Origin: Conexibacter sp.
GTDB lineage: Bacteria; Actinomycetota; Thermoleophilia; Solirubrobacterales; Solirubrobacteraceae
DNA length: 9,506 bases
Reading direction: 5' to 3'
Assembly: GCA_025964055.1 (NCBI GenBank)
Contig: JAOPZP010000021.1
Location: forward strand, 1-9,506
A program made the translations under genes and the position numbers. The notes below the pieces were generated by a model. The model made no database searches and had not been told where the DNA came from. It worked only from the letters and a program-made list of their open reading frames with translations. Positions 1 through 4,685 of the stretch are shown piece after piece (position 1 is the first letter of the stretch; each line of letters opens with the position of its first letter).

Positions 1-424
1 TCTTCAGACCCTGGAGGTCAGAGCCGGCCTCGGGCTCGGTCATGCCGATCGCGGTGATCATCTCGCCGGAGCAGAACTTCGGCAGCCAGCGCTGCTTCTG
101 CTCCTCGGTGGTCAGGCGCGTGAGGTAGGGCGCGCAGACGTCGGCGTGGATCGTGAAGCTCGAGGAGTACGCCATCCCGGCGCGCGACAGCTCCTCGTTG
201 AAGATGGCGTTGTAGCGGAAGTCGACGTCGGCGCCGCCGTACTGCTCGGGGATCGCGACGCCGAGGAAGCCCATCTCGCCGGCGGTCAGCCAGAGGTCGG
301 CGGGGATGCGCCGGGCCTCGCGGATCTCCTCGCGTCGGGGCAGGATCTCGCGGTCGACGAACGCCGCGGCGGACTCGCGGAACAGGCGGTGGTCGTCGTC
401 GAACAGGGTGCGGGGCAGCGACAT
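1..424 (-). CDS. Acyl-CoA dehydrogenase, N-terminal part (runs off left edge)
   Basis: The gene is incomplete: 141 residues are visible from the ATG at 424, and the rest lies left of the window. Family members oxidise acyl-CoA thioesters to enoyl-CoA with FAD and pass electrons to electron-transfer flavoprotein, in fatty-acid or branched-chain catabolism in the cytoplasm. The visible part holds the N-terminal helical domain (about residues 5-115, with the family-typical stretch GFLGVAIPEQYGG at 52-64) and the start of the middle beta domain, including MTEPEAGSDL at 128-137, the hallmark that contacts FAD and substrate. The catalytic glutamate lies in the missing C-terminal half, so chain-length specificity cannot be judged. 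The ATG is chosen because the protein begins as the family does (a short lead, then LFDDDHRLFRES) and because a TATAGT box sits 8 bases upstream. The gene is separated from the HAD gene by a hairpin and probably forms its own unit. Confidence 0.95.
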   Translation of the reverse strand, partial: MSLPRTLFDDDHRLFRESAAAFVDREILPRREEIREARRIPADLWLTAGEMGFLGVAIPEQYGGADVDFRYNAIFNEELSRAGMAYSSSFTIHADVCAPYLTRLTTEEQKQRWLPKFCSGEMITAIGMTEPEAGSDLQGLK

Positions 425-438
425 GCGGCGGGACTATA
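425..438 (-). promoter_or_regulatory. Predicted near-leaderless promoter of the acyl-CoA dehydrogenase gene
   Basis: Read on the minus strand, TATAGT (438 to 433) matches the -10 consensus TATAAT at 5 of 6 positions and is followed by 8 bases and the ATG at 424. The start of transcription would fall about 426, leaving almost no leader and no Shine-Dalgarno. No good -35 hexamer is seen at normal spacing. This is a sequence match only. Confidence 0.5.
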
Positions 439-476
439 GGCGCGAGCCGCCCTCCGGCCGAATGTCGACCGCAGAC

Positions 477-496
477 GAAGGGGTCTGACCCCCTTC
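477..496 (-). terminator. Hairpin at the 3' end of the HAD gene, built on a GGGGTCTGACCCC palindrome
   Basis: GAAGGGG (477-483) and CCCCTTC (490-496) are perfect inverted repeats around a 6-base loop. The outer end overlaps the TGA stop of the HAD gene (497-495). There is no T tract, so it is not a textbook intrinsic terminator, but its position behind the stop and before the acyl-CoA dehydrogenase promoter suggests transcript ending or 3'-end protection. The core 13-mer (480-492) has the same form, GGGGWCWGWCCCC, as the five palindromes at 7962-8086. Confidence 0.5.
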
Positions 497-1295
497 AGCC
501 GGCCGCCGGCACGCCCGACTGGATCTCGTCGGCCAGGTTGGCCACCGAGTCGACGATGCGCGAGGGGCGGAACGGGAAGCGCTCGGCCGTCTCGCGGGTC
601 GCCACGCCGGTCAGCACGAGCACCGTCTGCAGGCCGGCCTCCAGGCCCGACACCACGTCGGTGTCCATGCGGTCGCCGATCATCGCGGTCGTCTCGGAGT
701 GCGCGTCGATCGCGTTCAGCGCCGAGCGCATCATCAGCGGGTTCGGCTTGCCGACGTAGTAGGGCTCGACGCCGGTGGCGCGGCTGATCAGCGCCGCAAC
801 CGAGCCGGTGGCGGGCAGCGGGCCGTCGGGCGTCGGGCCGGTCGGGTCCGGGTTGGTGGCGATGAAGCGCGCGCCGCCGGCGATCAGCCGGATCGCCTGG
901 GTGATGCGCTCGAACGAGTACGTCCGCGTCTCCCCCAGGACCACGTAGTCGGGCGAGCGCTCGGTCAGCGTGTAGCCCGCCTGGTGCAGCGCGGTGGTCA
1001 GGCCGGCCTCGCCGATCGTGAACGCCGACCCGTTGGGCCGCTGCTCCTCCAGGAACCGCGCGGTCGCGTTGGCCGAGGTCCAGATCGACGTCTCGGGCAC
1101 TTCCAGCCCGGAGGCGCGCAGCCGCGCCGACAGGTCGCGCCGCGTGTAGATGGAGTTGTTGGTCAGCACCAGGAACGGGATCTCGCGCTCCTTGAGCGCG
1201 TCCAGGAACCGGTCGGCGCCCGGGATCGCCTCCTCCTCGTGGACGAGCACGCCGTCCATGTCCATCAGCCAGGAGCGGATCTCGCGGCGCGCCAT
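495..1295 (-). CDS. HAD-superfamily (subclass IIA, NagD-like) hydrolase / phosphatase
   Basis: A cytoplasmic protein of 266 residues, typical for HAD-IIA phosphatases (NagD, 4-nitrophenylphosphatase / phosphoglycolate phosphatase-like), which remove phosphate from small sugar or nucleotide phosphates through an aspartyl-phosphate. All four HAD motifs are visible: motif I DMDGVL (12-17, nucleophile D12 and acid D14), motif II TNN (45-47), motif III lysine in GKP (K183) and motif IV GDRMDTD (207-213, Mg-binding acids). The C2A-type cap lies between motifs II and III and includes FIATNPDPTGPTPDGPLP (144-161). The frame stays open upstream to 1460, but the ATG at 1295 is chosen because the family begins just before motif I and because it overlaps the stop of the upstream hydrolase as TGATG, which implies translational coupling. 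Substrate is unknown. Despite the superfamily name, the IIA cap argues for a phosphatase, not a haloacid dehalogenase. Confidence 0.93.
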   Translation of the reverse strand: MARREIRSWLMDMDGVLVHEEEAIPGADRFLDALKEREIPFLVLTNNSIYTRRDLSARLRASGLEVPETSIWTSANATARFLEEQRPNGSAFTIGEAGLTTALHQAGYTLTERSPDYVVLGETRTYSFERITQAIRLIAGGARFIATNPDPTGPTPDGPLPATGSVAALISRATGVEPYYVGKPNPLMMRSALNAIDAHSETTAMIGDRMDTDVVSGLEAGLQTVLVLTGVATRETAERFPFRPSRIVDSVANLADEIQSGVPAAG

Positions 1296-2077
1296 CAGAT
1301 GCGCTCCAGGAACGCGACGACGGCCGCCGAACAGGCGGCCGGCGCGTCGTCGAAGACGAAGTGGCCCGTGCCCGGGACGACCTCCAGCTCCGCATCGGGC
1401 AGCTCGGCGACGAGGCGGTGGCCGCCGGCGACCGGCGCGAACGCGTCGTCCTCGCCCCACAGGACCAGCGCGGGCACGTCGAGCGTCGCGAGGTCGTACT
1501 GCTCCAGCTCGGCGAAGTCGCCCGAGCGGTACAGCTCGAGCTGTCCGCGGCGGTTGTCCTCGGTCGCGTAGGCCTTGAAGTACTCGTCGATGGTGCGGTC
1601 GTCCATGGATGGGCTCACGCTCCGCAGCATGCCCCCGAACGCGTCGCGGTCAAGGCCGTTGACGATCTCTTCACCCTGACCGGGTGTGCGCAGTGCGTCG
1701 GCCATGCCGTGCCAGCGGCCGTCCGGGAAGAACCCCGTGTCGCTGATGACCAGCGCGCGGACCGCCTCGGGGTGCTCGCACGCCCAGCGCAGGCCGATCA
1801 GCCCGCCCCAGTCGTGCACGACGAGCACGACCGGCCCGAGCTCCTGCTCGCGATGGAACTCGTCGACCGCGTCGACGTGCGTCTGCCAGCTGCCCGAGCC
1901 GGCGTACGGCGAGTCGCCGTAGCCGGGCAGGTCGGGCGCGACCGCCTGCCAGCCGGCGCCGGCGACCGCCTCCAGCAGATGGCGCCACATGTAGGAGGAC
2001 TCGGGGTAGCCGTGCAGGCACAGCAGGGTGCCGAGCGGCTCCTCGACGGGCACCGTCTCGCGGTAGACCAGCGGCAT
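1295..2077 (-). CDS. Alpha/beta hydrolase with Asp nucleophile (haloalkane dehalogenase / epoxide hydrolase-like)
   Basis: A 260-residue cytoplasmic alpha/beta-hydrolase-fold protein. The oxyanion-hole motif HGYPESSYMWR (22-32) closely resembles that of haloalkane dehalogenases. The nucleophile elbow is VVHDWGG (86-92), with aspartate (D89) in place of the serine of esterases and a tryptophan right after it, as in haloalkane dehalogenases and some epoxide hydrolases. The acid is probably D210 or D211 in WGEDDAF, and the histidine H239 in GTGHF completes the triad. The cap region lies about 115-195. At 260 residues it is somewhat shorter than the roughly 290-310 of classic dehalogenases, so the substrate (haloalkane, epoxide, fluoroacetate-like or other) is open. 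The ATG at 2077 is supported by a TAGGCT box exactly 6 bases upstream. It is translationally coupled to the downstream HAD gene (TGATG). Confidence 0.9.
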   Translation of the reverse strand: MPLVYRETVPVEEPLGTLLCLHGYPESSYMWRHLLEAVAGAGWQAVAPDLPGYGDSPYAGSGSWQTHVDAVDEFHREQELGPVVLVVHDWGGLIGLRWACEHPEAVRALVISDTGFFPDGRWHGMADALRTPGQGEEIVNGLDRDAFGGMLRSVSPSMDDRTIDEYFKAYATEDNRRGQLELYRSGDFAELEQYDLATLDVPALVLWGEDDAFAPVAGGHRLVAELPDAELEVVPGTGHFVFDDAPAACSAAVVAFLERI

Positions 2078-2110
2078 CGGGCCAGCCTAGCGGTGGCCGC
2101 CGGCGCTCAA
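2078..2110 (-). promoter_or_regulatory. Predicted leaderless promoter of the hydrolase-HAD pair
   Basis: In the 29 bp gap after the ArsC-like gene, the minus strand reads TAGGCT (2089 to 2084), then 6 bases, then the ATG at 2077. A TANNNT box at this distance would place the first transcribed base on the A of ATG. A partial -35 (TTGAGC, 2110 to 2105) sits at a short 15 bp spacing. If real, the two downstream genes are expressed independently of the ArsC-like gene. Confidence 0.4.
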
Positions 2111-2469
2111 GCGATCGCCTGATCGCCCAGCAGCTCGAGCACGCGGTCGATCGGCCGGGCCAGGACGGCGCGGTCGCCGCGCACGACGACCGGTCGCTCC
2201 AGCAGCGCGGGATGCTCGACCATCGCGGCGATCAGCCCGTCGTCGTCCAGGGAGTCGGCGTCGAGCCCGATCGCCGTGACCTCGCGGCGGCGCAGCAGCG
2301 CGCGCGGCGAGCCGCCGGTCTTGGCGACCAGCGAGCGCAGCTCGGGCTCGGTCAGCCCGGCGACGTGGTAGTCCACCGAGTCGAACGGGATGCCCCGCTC
2401 GGCCAGCAGCTTCGCGAGGTTCTTGCACGTCGTGCACGTGGGCTTCTCGTAGACGGTGAGGTCGGCCAT
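2107..2469 (-). CDS. ArsC/Spx/YffB-family thioredoxin-fold protein (arsenate reductase-like)
   Basis: A small cytoplasmic protein of 120 residues, the size of YffB/Spx-type members and shorter than E. coli ArsC (141). The N-terminal strand leads into KPTCTTCKN (9-17), giving cysteines at 12 and 15. C12 is in the position of the catalytic cysteine of glutaredoxin-coupled arsenate reductases, and the CXXC spacing is as in Spx. The arginines expected for oxyanion binding in ArsC appear present: R56 or a neighbour in GGSPRALLRRRE, R92 in ERPVVV and R105 in ARP. True arsenate reduction, a general thiol-disulfide role or a regulatory role are all possible. No arsenite pump, ArsR or second ars gene is in the window, so the arsenic link is not supported by context. 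The ATG at 2469 is the family start; the open frame further upstream overlaps the divergent DoxX-like gene and is not used. Confidence 0.85.
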   Translation of the reverse strand: MADLTVYEKPTCTTCKNLAKLLAERGIPFDSVDYHVAGLTEPELRSLVAKTGGSPRALLRRREVTAIGLDADSLDDDGLIAAMVEHPALLERPVVVRGDRAVLARPIDRVLELLGDQAIA

Positions 2470-2496
2470 GGTCAGGTGAAGGGTAAGTTGCCGGGC
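2470..2496. promoter_or_regulatory. 27 bp divergent promoter region with overlapping -10 boxes
   Basis: Only 27 bases separate the ArsC-like ATG (minus, 2469) from the chosen GTG of the DoxX-like gene (plus, 2497). The stretch AGGGTAAGTT (2480-2489) contains TAAGTT on the plus strand (2484-2489) and TACCCT on the minus strand (2485 to 2480), both matching TANNNT and sharing the central TA. They would place starts near 2496 (plus) and 2473 (minus), giving transcripts with 0-4 base leaders. No convincing -35 is seen on either side. The plus-strand box also supports the start at 2497. Confidence 0.4.
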
Positions 2497-2871
2497 GTGC
2501 TCCGCGTCCTGAAGCTCATCGCGGGCCCGTTCTTCGTCGCGGCCGGGCTCCTCCACTTCGTCAAGCCGAGGATCTACGAGGCGATCATGCCCGACTACCT
2601 GCCGGCCCGGCGCGGGCTGGTCTATGCCAGCGGTGTGGCCGAGGTGATCGGCGGCGCCGGCCTGCTGCATCGCTCGCCCGCCGTGCGGCGCTGGTCGGGA
2701 CGGTGGCTGGTGGCCACGCTGGCCGCCGTGTTCCCCGCCAACCTGCACATGGCGCTGAACCCGGAGCGCTACCCGCAGATCCCGGGCGGCCGCCCCGCCC
2801 TGTACGCCCGCCTGCCGTTCCAGCTGGTCTTCGCCGCGTGGGTCCTGGCGGCGAGCCGCCGCGACGCGTGA
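2497..2871 (+). CDS. DoxX-like small integral membrane protein
   Basis: A hydrophobic protein of 124 residues with about four membrane helices (roughly 4-20, 40-58, 68-86 and 104-120) and short charged loops. The pattern FFVAAGLLHFVKPRIYEAIM followed by LP, then LVYASGVAEVIGGAGLL and AVFPANLHMAL, is that of DoxX-family membrane proteins, whose biochemical role is mostly unknown (the founding DoxD/DoxA proteins belong to thiosulfate:quinone oxidoreductase). In-frame alternatives are GTG 2476 and TTG 2488. GTG 2497 is preferred because family members start just before the first helix and because TAAGTT lies 7 bases upstream. The stop overlaps the next gene's start as GTGA, so the two are probably co-translated. 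It is divergent from the ArsC-like gene. A specific function cannot be given. Confidence 0.85.
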   Translation: MLRVLKLIAGPFFVAAGLLHFVKPRIYEAIMPDYLPARRGLVYASGVAEVIGGAGLLHRSPAVRRWSGRWLVATLAAVFPANLHMALNPERYPQIPGGRPALYARLPFQLVFAAWVLAASRRDA

Positions 2872-3659
2872 GGGCGCAGGTGATCGAGCGGGTGCGCGGC
2901 CTGCTGCGCGCACGCGGCATCGAGGTCCGGCGCACCGGCGGCGCCGGCGGCGGCCCGCGGCGCACGCTGCCCGAGGTGCTCGCGCACCTCAAGCGCCTCG
3001 GCGTCGCACCGCAGACGATCGTCGACGTCGGCGTCGCCCGTGGCACGCCGGAGCTGTACGCAGCGTTTCCCGGCGTCCCGCTGCTGTTGGTCGAGCCGCT
3101 GGCCGAGCACGAGGACGACCTGCGCCGGATCGTCGCCGGCCGCCCCGGCTCGCGCTACGCGCTGGCCGCCGGCGGCCCCGAGCCCGGCGAGCTGGAGATG
3201 GCGGTGCACCGGGTCACCGCCTGCTCGTCGATCCTGGGCGACCGCGACCCCGACGGCGAGCCCGCACAGCGCCGCACGGTGCCCGTCGTGCGCGTCGACG
3301 ACCTCGTCGCCGAGCACGCGCTCGCCGCGCCGTTCCTGGTCAAGGTCGACGTCGAGGGCGCCGAGCTGCACGTCCTGGAGGGGGCGCGCGCGACGCTGGC
3401 GCGCGCCGACGTCGTGCTGCTGGAGGTCTCGTTCTTCGCGCTGGTGCCGGGCGGCGCCCAGCTGGCCGACGTCGTCGCCTGGATGGCCGCCGCCGGCTTC
3501 AGCGCCTACGACCTCTACGCCGGTCACACCCGGCCGCTGGACGGCGCGCTGGCCCAGGTCGACGTCGCCTTCGTCCGCACCGACGGCCACCTGCGCGCCG
3601 ATCACCGGTACGCCACGGCCGAGCAGGCCGACGCGCTGTACCGCAGCTGGGGCCTGTAG
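2868..3659 (+). CDS. FkbM-family SAM-dependent methyltransferase
   Basis: A protein of 263 residues with a class I methyltransferase fold. SAM-binding motif I is IVDVGVARGTPELY (51-64); the second acidic strand ends in LLLVEPL (72-78). The FkbM hallmark is VKVDVEGAELHVLEGA (158-173), followed by the strand VVLLEVSF (182-189). Family members O-methylate sugars, polyketides or glycolipid parts, with varied acceptors; the acceptor here is unknown. The glycine of the usual DVGAN motif is kept, but the asparagine is replaced (DVGVARG), as in other FkbM proteins. The GTG at 2868 overlaps the upstream stop (GTGA); GTG 2880 is an in-frame alternative that would drop four residues. There is no signal peptide or membrane segment. 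No glycosyltransferase or other cell-envelope gene lies nearby to suggest a pathway. It converges with the TauE-like gene, 7 bp apart. Confidence 0.9.
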   Translation: MRAQVIERVRGLLRARGIEVRRTGGAGGGPRRTLPEVLAHLKRLGVAPQTIVDVGVARGTPELYAAFPGVPLLLVEPLAEHEDDLRRIVAGRPGSRYALAAGGPEPGELEMAVHRVTACSSILGDRDPDGEPAQRRTVPVVRVDDLVAEHALAAPFLVKVDVEGAELHVLEGARATLARADVVLLEVSFFALVPGGAQLADVVAWMAAAGFSAYDLYAGHTRPLDGALAQVDVAFVRTDGHLRADHRYATAEQADALYRSWGL

Positions 3660-3671
3660 CGCCTCGCTACA
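3655..3671. terminator. Perfect hairpin covering both convergent stop codons
   Basis: TGTAGCG (3655-3661) and CGCTACA (3665-3671) form a perfect 7 bp inverted repeat with a 3-base loop (CCT). The TAG stop of the FkbM gene (3657-3659) lies in one arm and the TAG stop of the TauE-like gene (3669-3667 on minus) in the other, so each transcript would carry the same stem. There is no T tract on either strand. A shared bidirectional terminator or 3'-end structure is the simplest reading. Confidence 0.5.
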
Positions 3672-4410
3672 CCAGCAGGGTGATCGCCACGATCACGCCG
3701 AGGACGATCACCGCGGCGCGCAGCGCGGGCTCGGGCAGCCGCCGGGCGACGCCGACGCCCAGGTGCCCGCCGACCAGCGTGCCGGCGCCCACGATCAGCG
3801 CCGACGTCCACGCCACCGGCCCGAAGATCGCCACGGCGACCGCGCTCACGACGGCCACGGTCAGCGAGAGGACCTGCTTGACGGCGTTGAGGCGCTGGAG
3901 CGGCTCGTCGAGCGCGAGGCCGAGCGCGGCGAGCAGGACGATGCCCAGCCCCGCGCCGAAGTAGCCGCCGTAGATGGATGCGATGGCGACCGCGATGACC
4001 AGCTCGCGCGGCGCCGGGTGGCCGTGGGTCGTGGAGACCCAGCGGGCGACGAACGGCTGCAGCGCCAGCAGCGCGCAGGCCAGCAGCACCAGCCACGGCG
4101 CCAACGACGCGAACAGGTCCTGCGGCCCGACCAGCAGCAGCGTCGTGCCGATCGCCGCGCCCGCGGCCGCCGCGGCGCAGAGCCGCTGCATCCGCCGGCG
4201 CTGGTCGGCGTACTCCTCCCGCGAGGTGTGCGTCGCGCTGACGTAGCCCGGCAGCGTCGCGATCAGGTTCGTCACGTTGGCGGCCAGCGGCGACAGCCCG
4301 GTGGCCAGCAGCGCGGGGAACGAGACCAGCGATCCGCCGCCCGCGACGGCGTTGATCGCGCCGGTCGTCAGGCCGGCGGCGGCGAGCAGGGCGGCATCGG
4401 CAGCGTGCAT
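3667..4410 (-). CDS. TauE/SafE-family (sulfite exporter-like) membrane transporter
   Basis: An integral membrane protein of 247 residues with seven to eight predicted helices, the normal size for the family. It shows the two internally repeated signature regions: GAINAVAGGGSLVSFPALL (17-35), followed by LSPLAANVTN (39-48), and IYGGYFGAGLGIVLLAALG (146-164), followed by LQRLNAVKQV (171-180). The family moves organic or inorganic anions, with sulfite, sulfoacetate or related organosulfonates in the studied cases; the substrate cannot be read from sequence. A polar loop with many charges (62-77) separates helices in the first half. The ATG at 4410 is the natural start just before helix 1. The gene is divergent from the DUF3311-symporter pair and convergent with the FkbM gene. 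No sulfur-metabolism gene is beside it, so a sulfite role is by family name only. Confidence 0.9.
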   Translation of the reverse strand: MHAADAALLAAAGLTTGAINAVAGGGSLVSFPALLATGLSPLAANVTNLIATLPGYVSATHTSREEYADQRRRMQRLCAAAAAGAAIGTTLLLVGPQDLFASLAPWLVLLACALLALQPFVARWVSTTHGHPAPRELVIAVAIASIYGGYFGAGLGIVLLAALGLALDEPLQRLNAVKQVLSLTVAVVSAVAVAIFGPVAWTSALIVGAGTLVGGHLGVGVARRLPEPALRAAVIVLGVIVAITLLV

Positions 4411-4490
4411 CGGCGCCGGAGTTTGACCGTCCCGCGCCGCGGGAACCGTCCCGGTGGGTCTTGCACCGATCGCCGGAGGAGGGATCGATC
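4411..4490. promoter_or_regulatory. Divergent control region between exporter and symporter genes
   Basis: The 80 bp region holds an inverted repeat TCCCGC (4430-4435) / GCGGGA (4439-4444) with a 3-base loop, and a direct repeat ACCGTCCCG at 4426-4434 and 4445-4453, start to start 19 bp. TTGACC (4423-4428) looks like a plus-strand -35, but no good -10 follows at 16-18 bp. The repeats could be operator half-sites for one or both genes. This is inference from symmetry and position only. Confidence 0.35.
4477..4482 (+). promoter_or_regulatory. Strong Shine-Dalgarno for the DUF3311 gene
   Basis: AGGAGG is a perfect match to the anti-SD complement, 8 bases before the GTG at 4491. It decides the start against the in-frame TTG at 4461, which would lie upstream of it. 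This is the clearest ribosome site in a window where most starts rely on overlaps or leaderless boxes. Confidence 0.8.
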
Positions 4491-4685
4491 GTGTCCAACA
4501 GCCGTGCCCGCGGGTGGTACCTGCTGCTCGTCCTGCCGTTCATCGGCCTGCTGTACCCGCCGCTCTACAGCCGCCACGACCCGGAGTTGTTCGGCTTCCC
4601 GTTCTTCTACTGGTACCAACTGGCCTGGGTGCCGGTGACCGCTGCACTGACCATCCTCGTGTACCGGAGGGTCGTGCACCGATGA
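4491..4685 (+). CDS. DUF3311 small membrane protein, partner of the symporter
   Basis: A 64-residue protein with two membrane helices (about 9-24 and 44-60) joined by a short loop rich in aromatic residues (FGFPFFYWYQLAW, 34-46). The pattern LLVLPFIGLLYPPLYSRHDPELFGFP fragments (13-37) matches DUF3311 proteins, which are commonly encoded directly before sodium:solute symporters in actinobacteria and proteobacteria. Its biochemical role is not established; a small accessory subunit or assembly factor for the symporter, like YhdT beside PanF, is a reasonable inference. The GTG start at 4491 is fixed by the AGGAGG site. The stop overlaps the symporter ATG as ATGA (4682-4685), so translation of the pair is coupled, which would suit roughly equal production of two partners. 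Confidence 0.88.
   Translation: MSNSRARGWYLLLVLPFIGLLYPPLYSRHDPELFGFPFFYWYQLAWVPVTAALTILVYRRVVHR

Noticed and set aside
495..1295. Haloalkane dehalogenase plus haloacid dehalogenase as a halocarbon degradation operon
   Set aside because: The HAD protein has the IIA cap and NagD-like motifs of a phosphatase, so the attractive pairing by name is not supported.
2080..2098. GGCCA / TGGCC inverted repeat after the ArsC-like gene as a terminator
   Set aside because: Only a 5 bp stem with a 9-base loop and no T tract; expected by chance in such GC-rich DNA and overlaps the predicted promoter box.
2585..3046. Minus-strand 153-codon frame
   Set aside because: Antisense to the DoxX-like and FkbM genes; Arg/Pro-rich shadow with no recognisable motif.
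3040..4638. 532-codon plus-strand open frame over the FkbM and TauE genes
   Set aside because: Low-complexity Arg/Ser/Ala translation, overlapping two well-supported genes in other frames or on the other strand.
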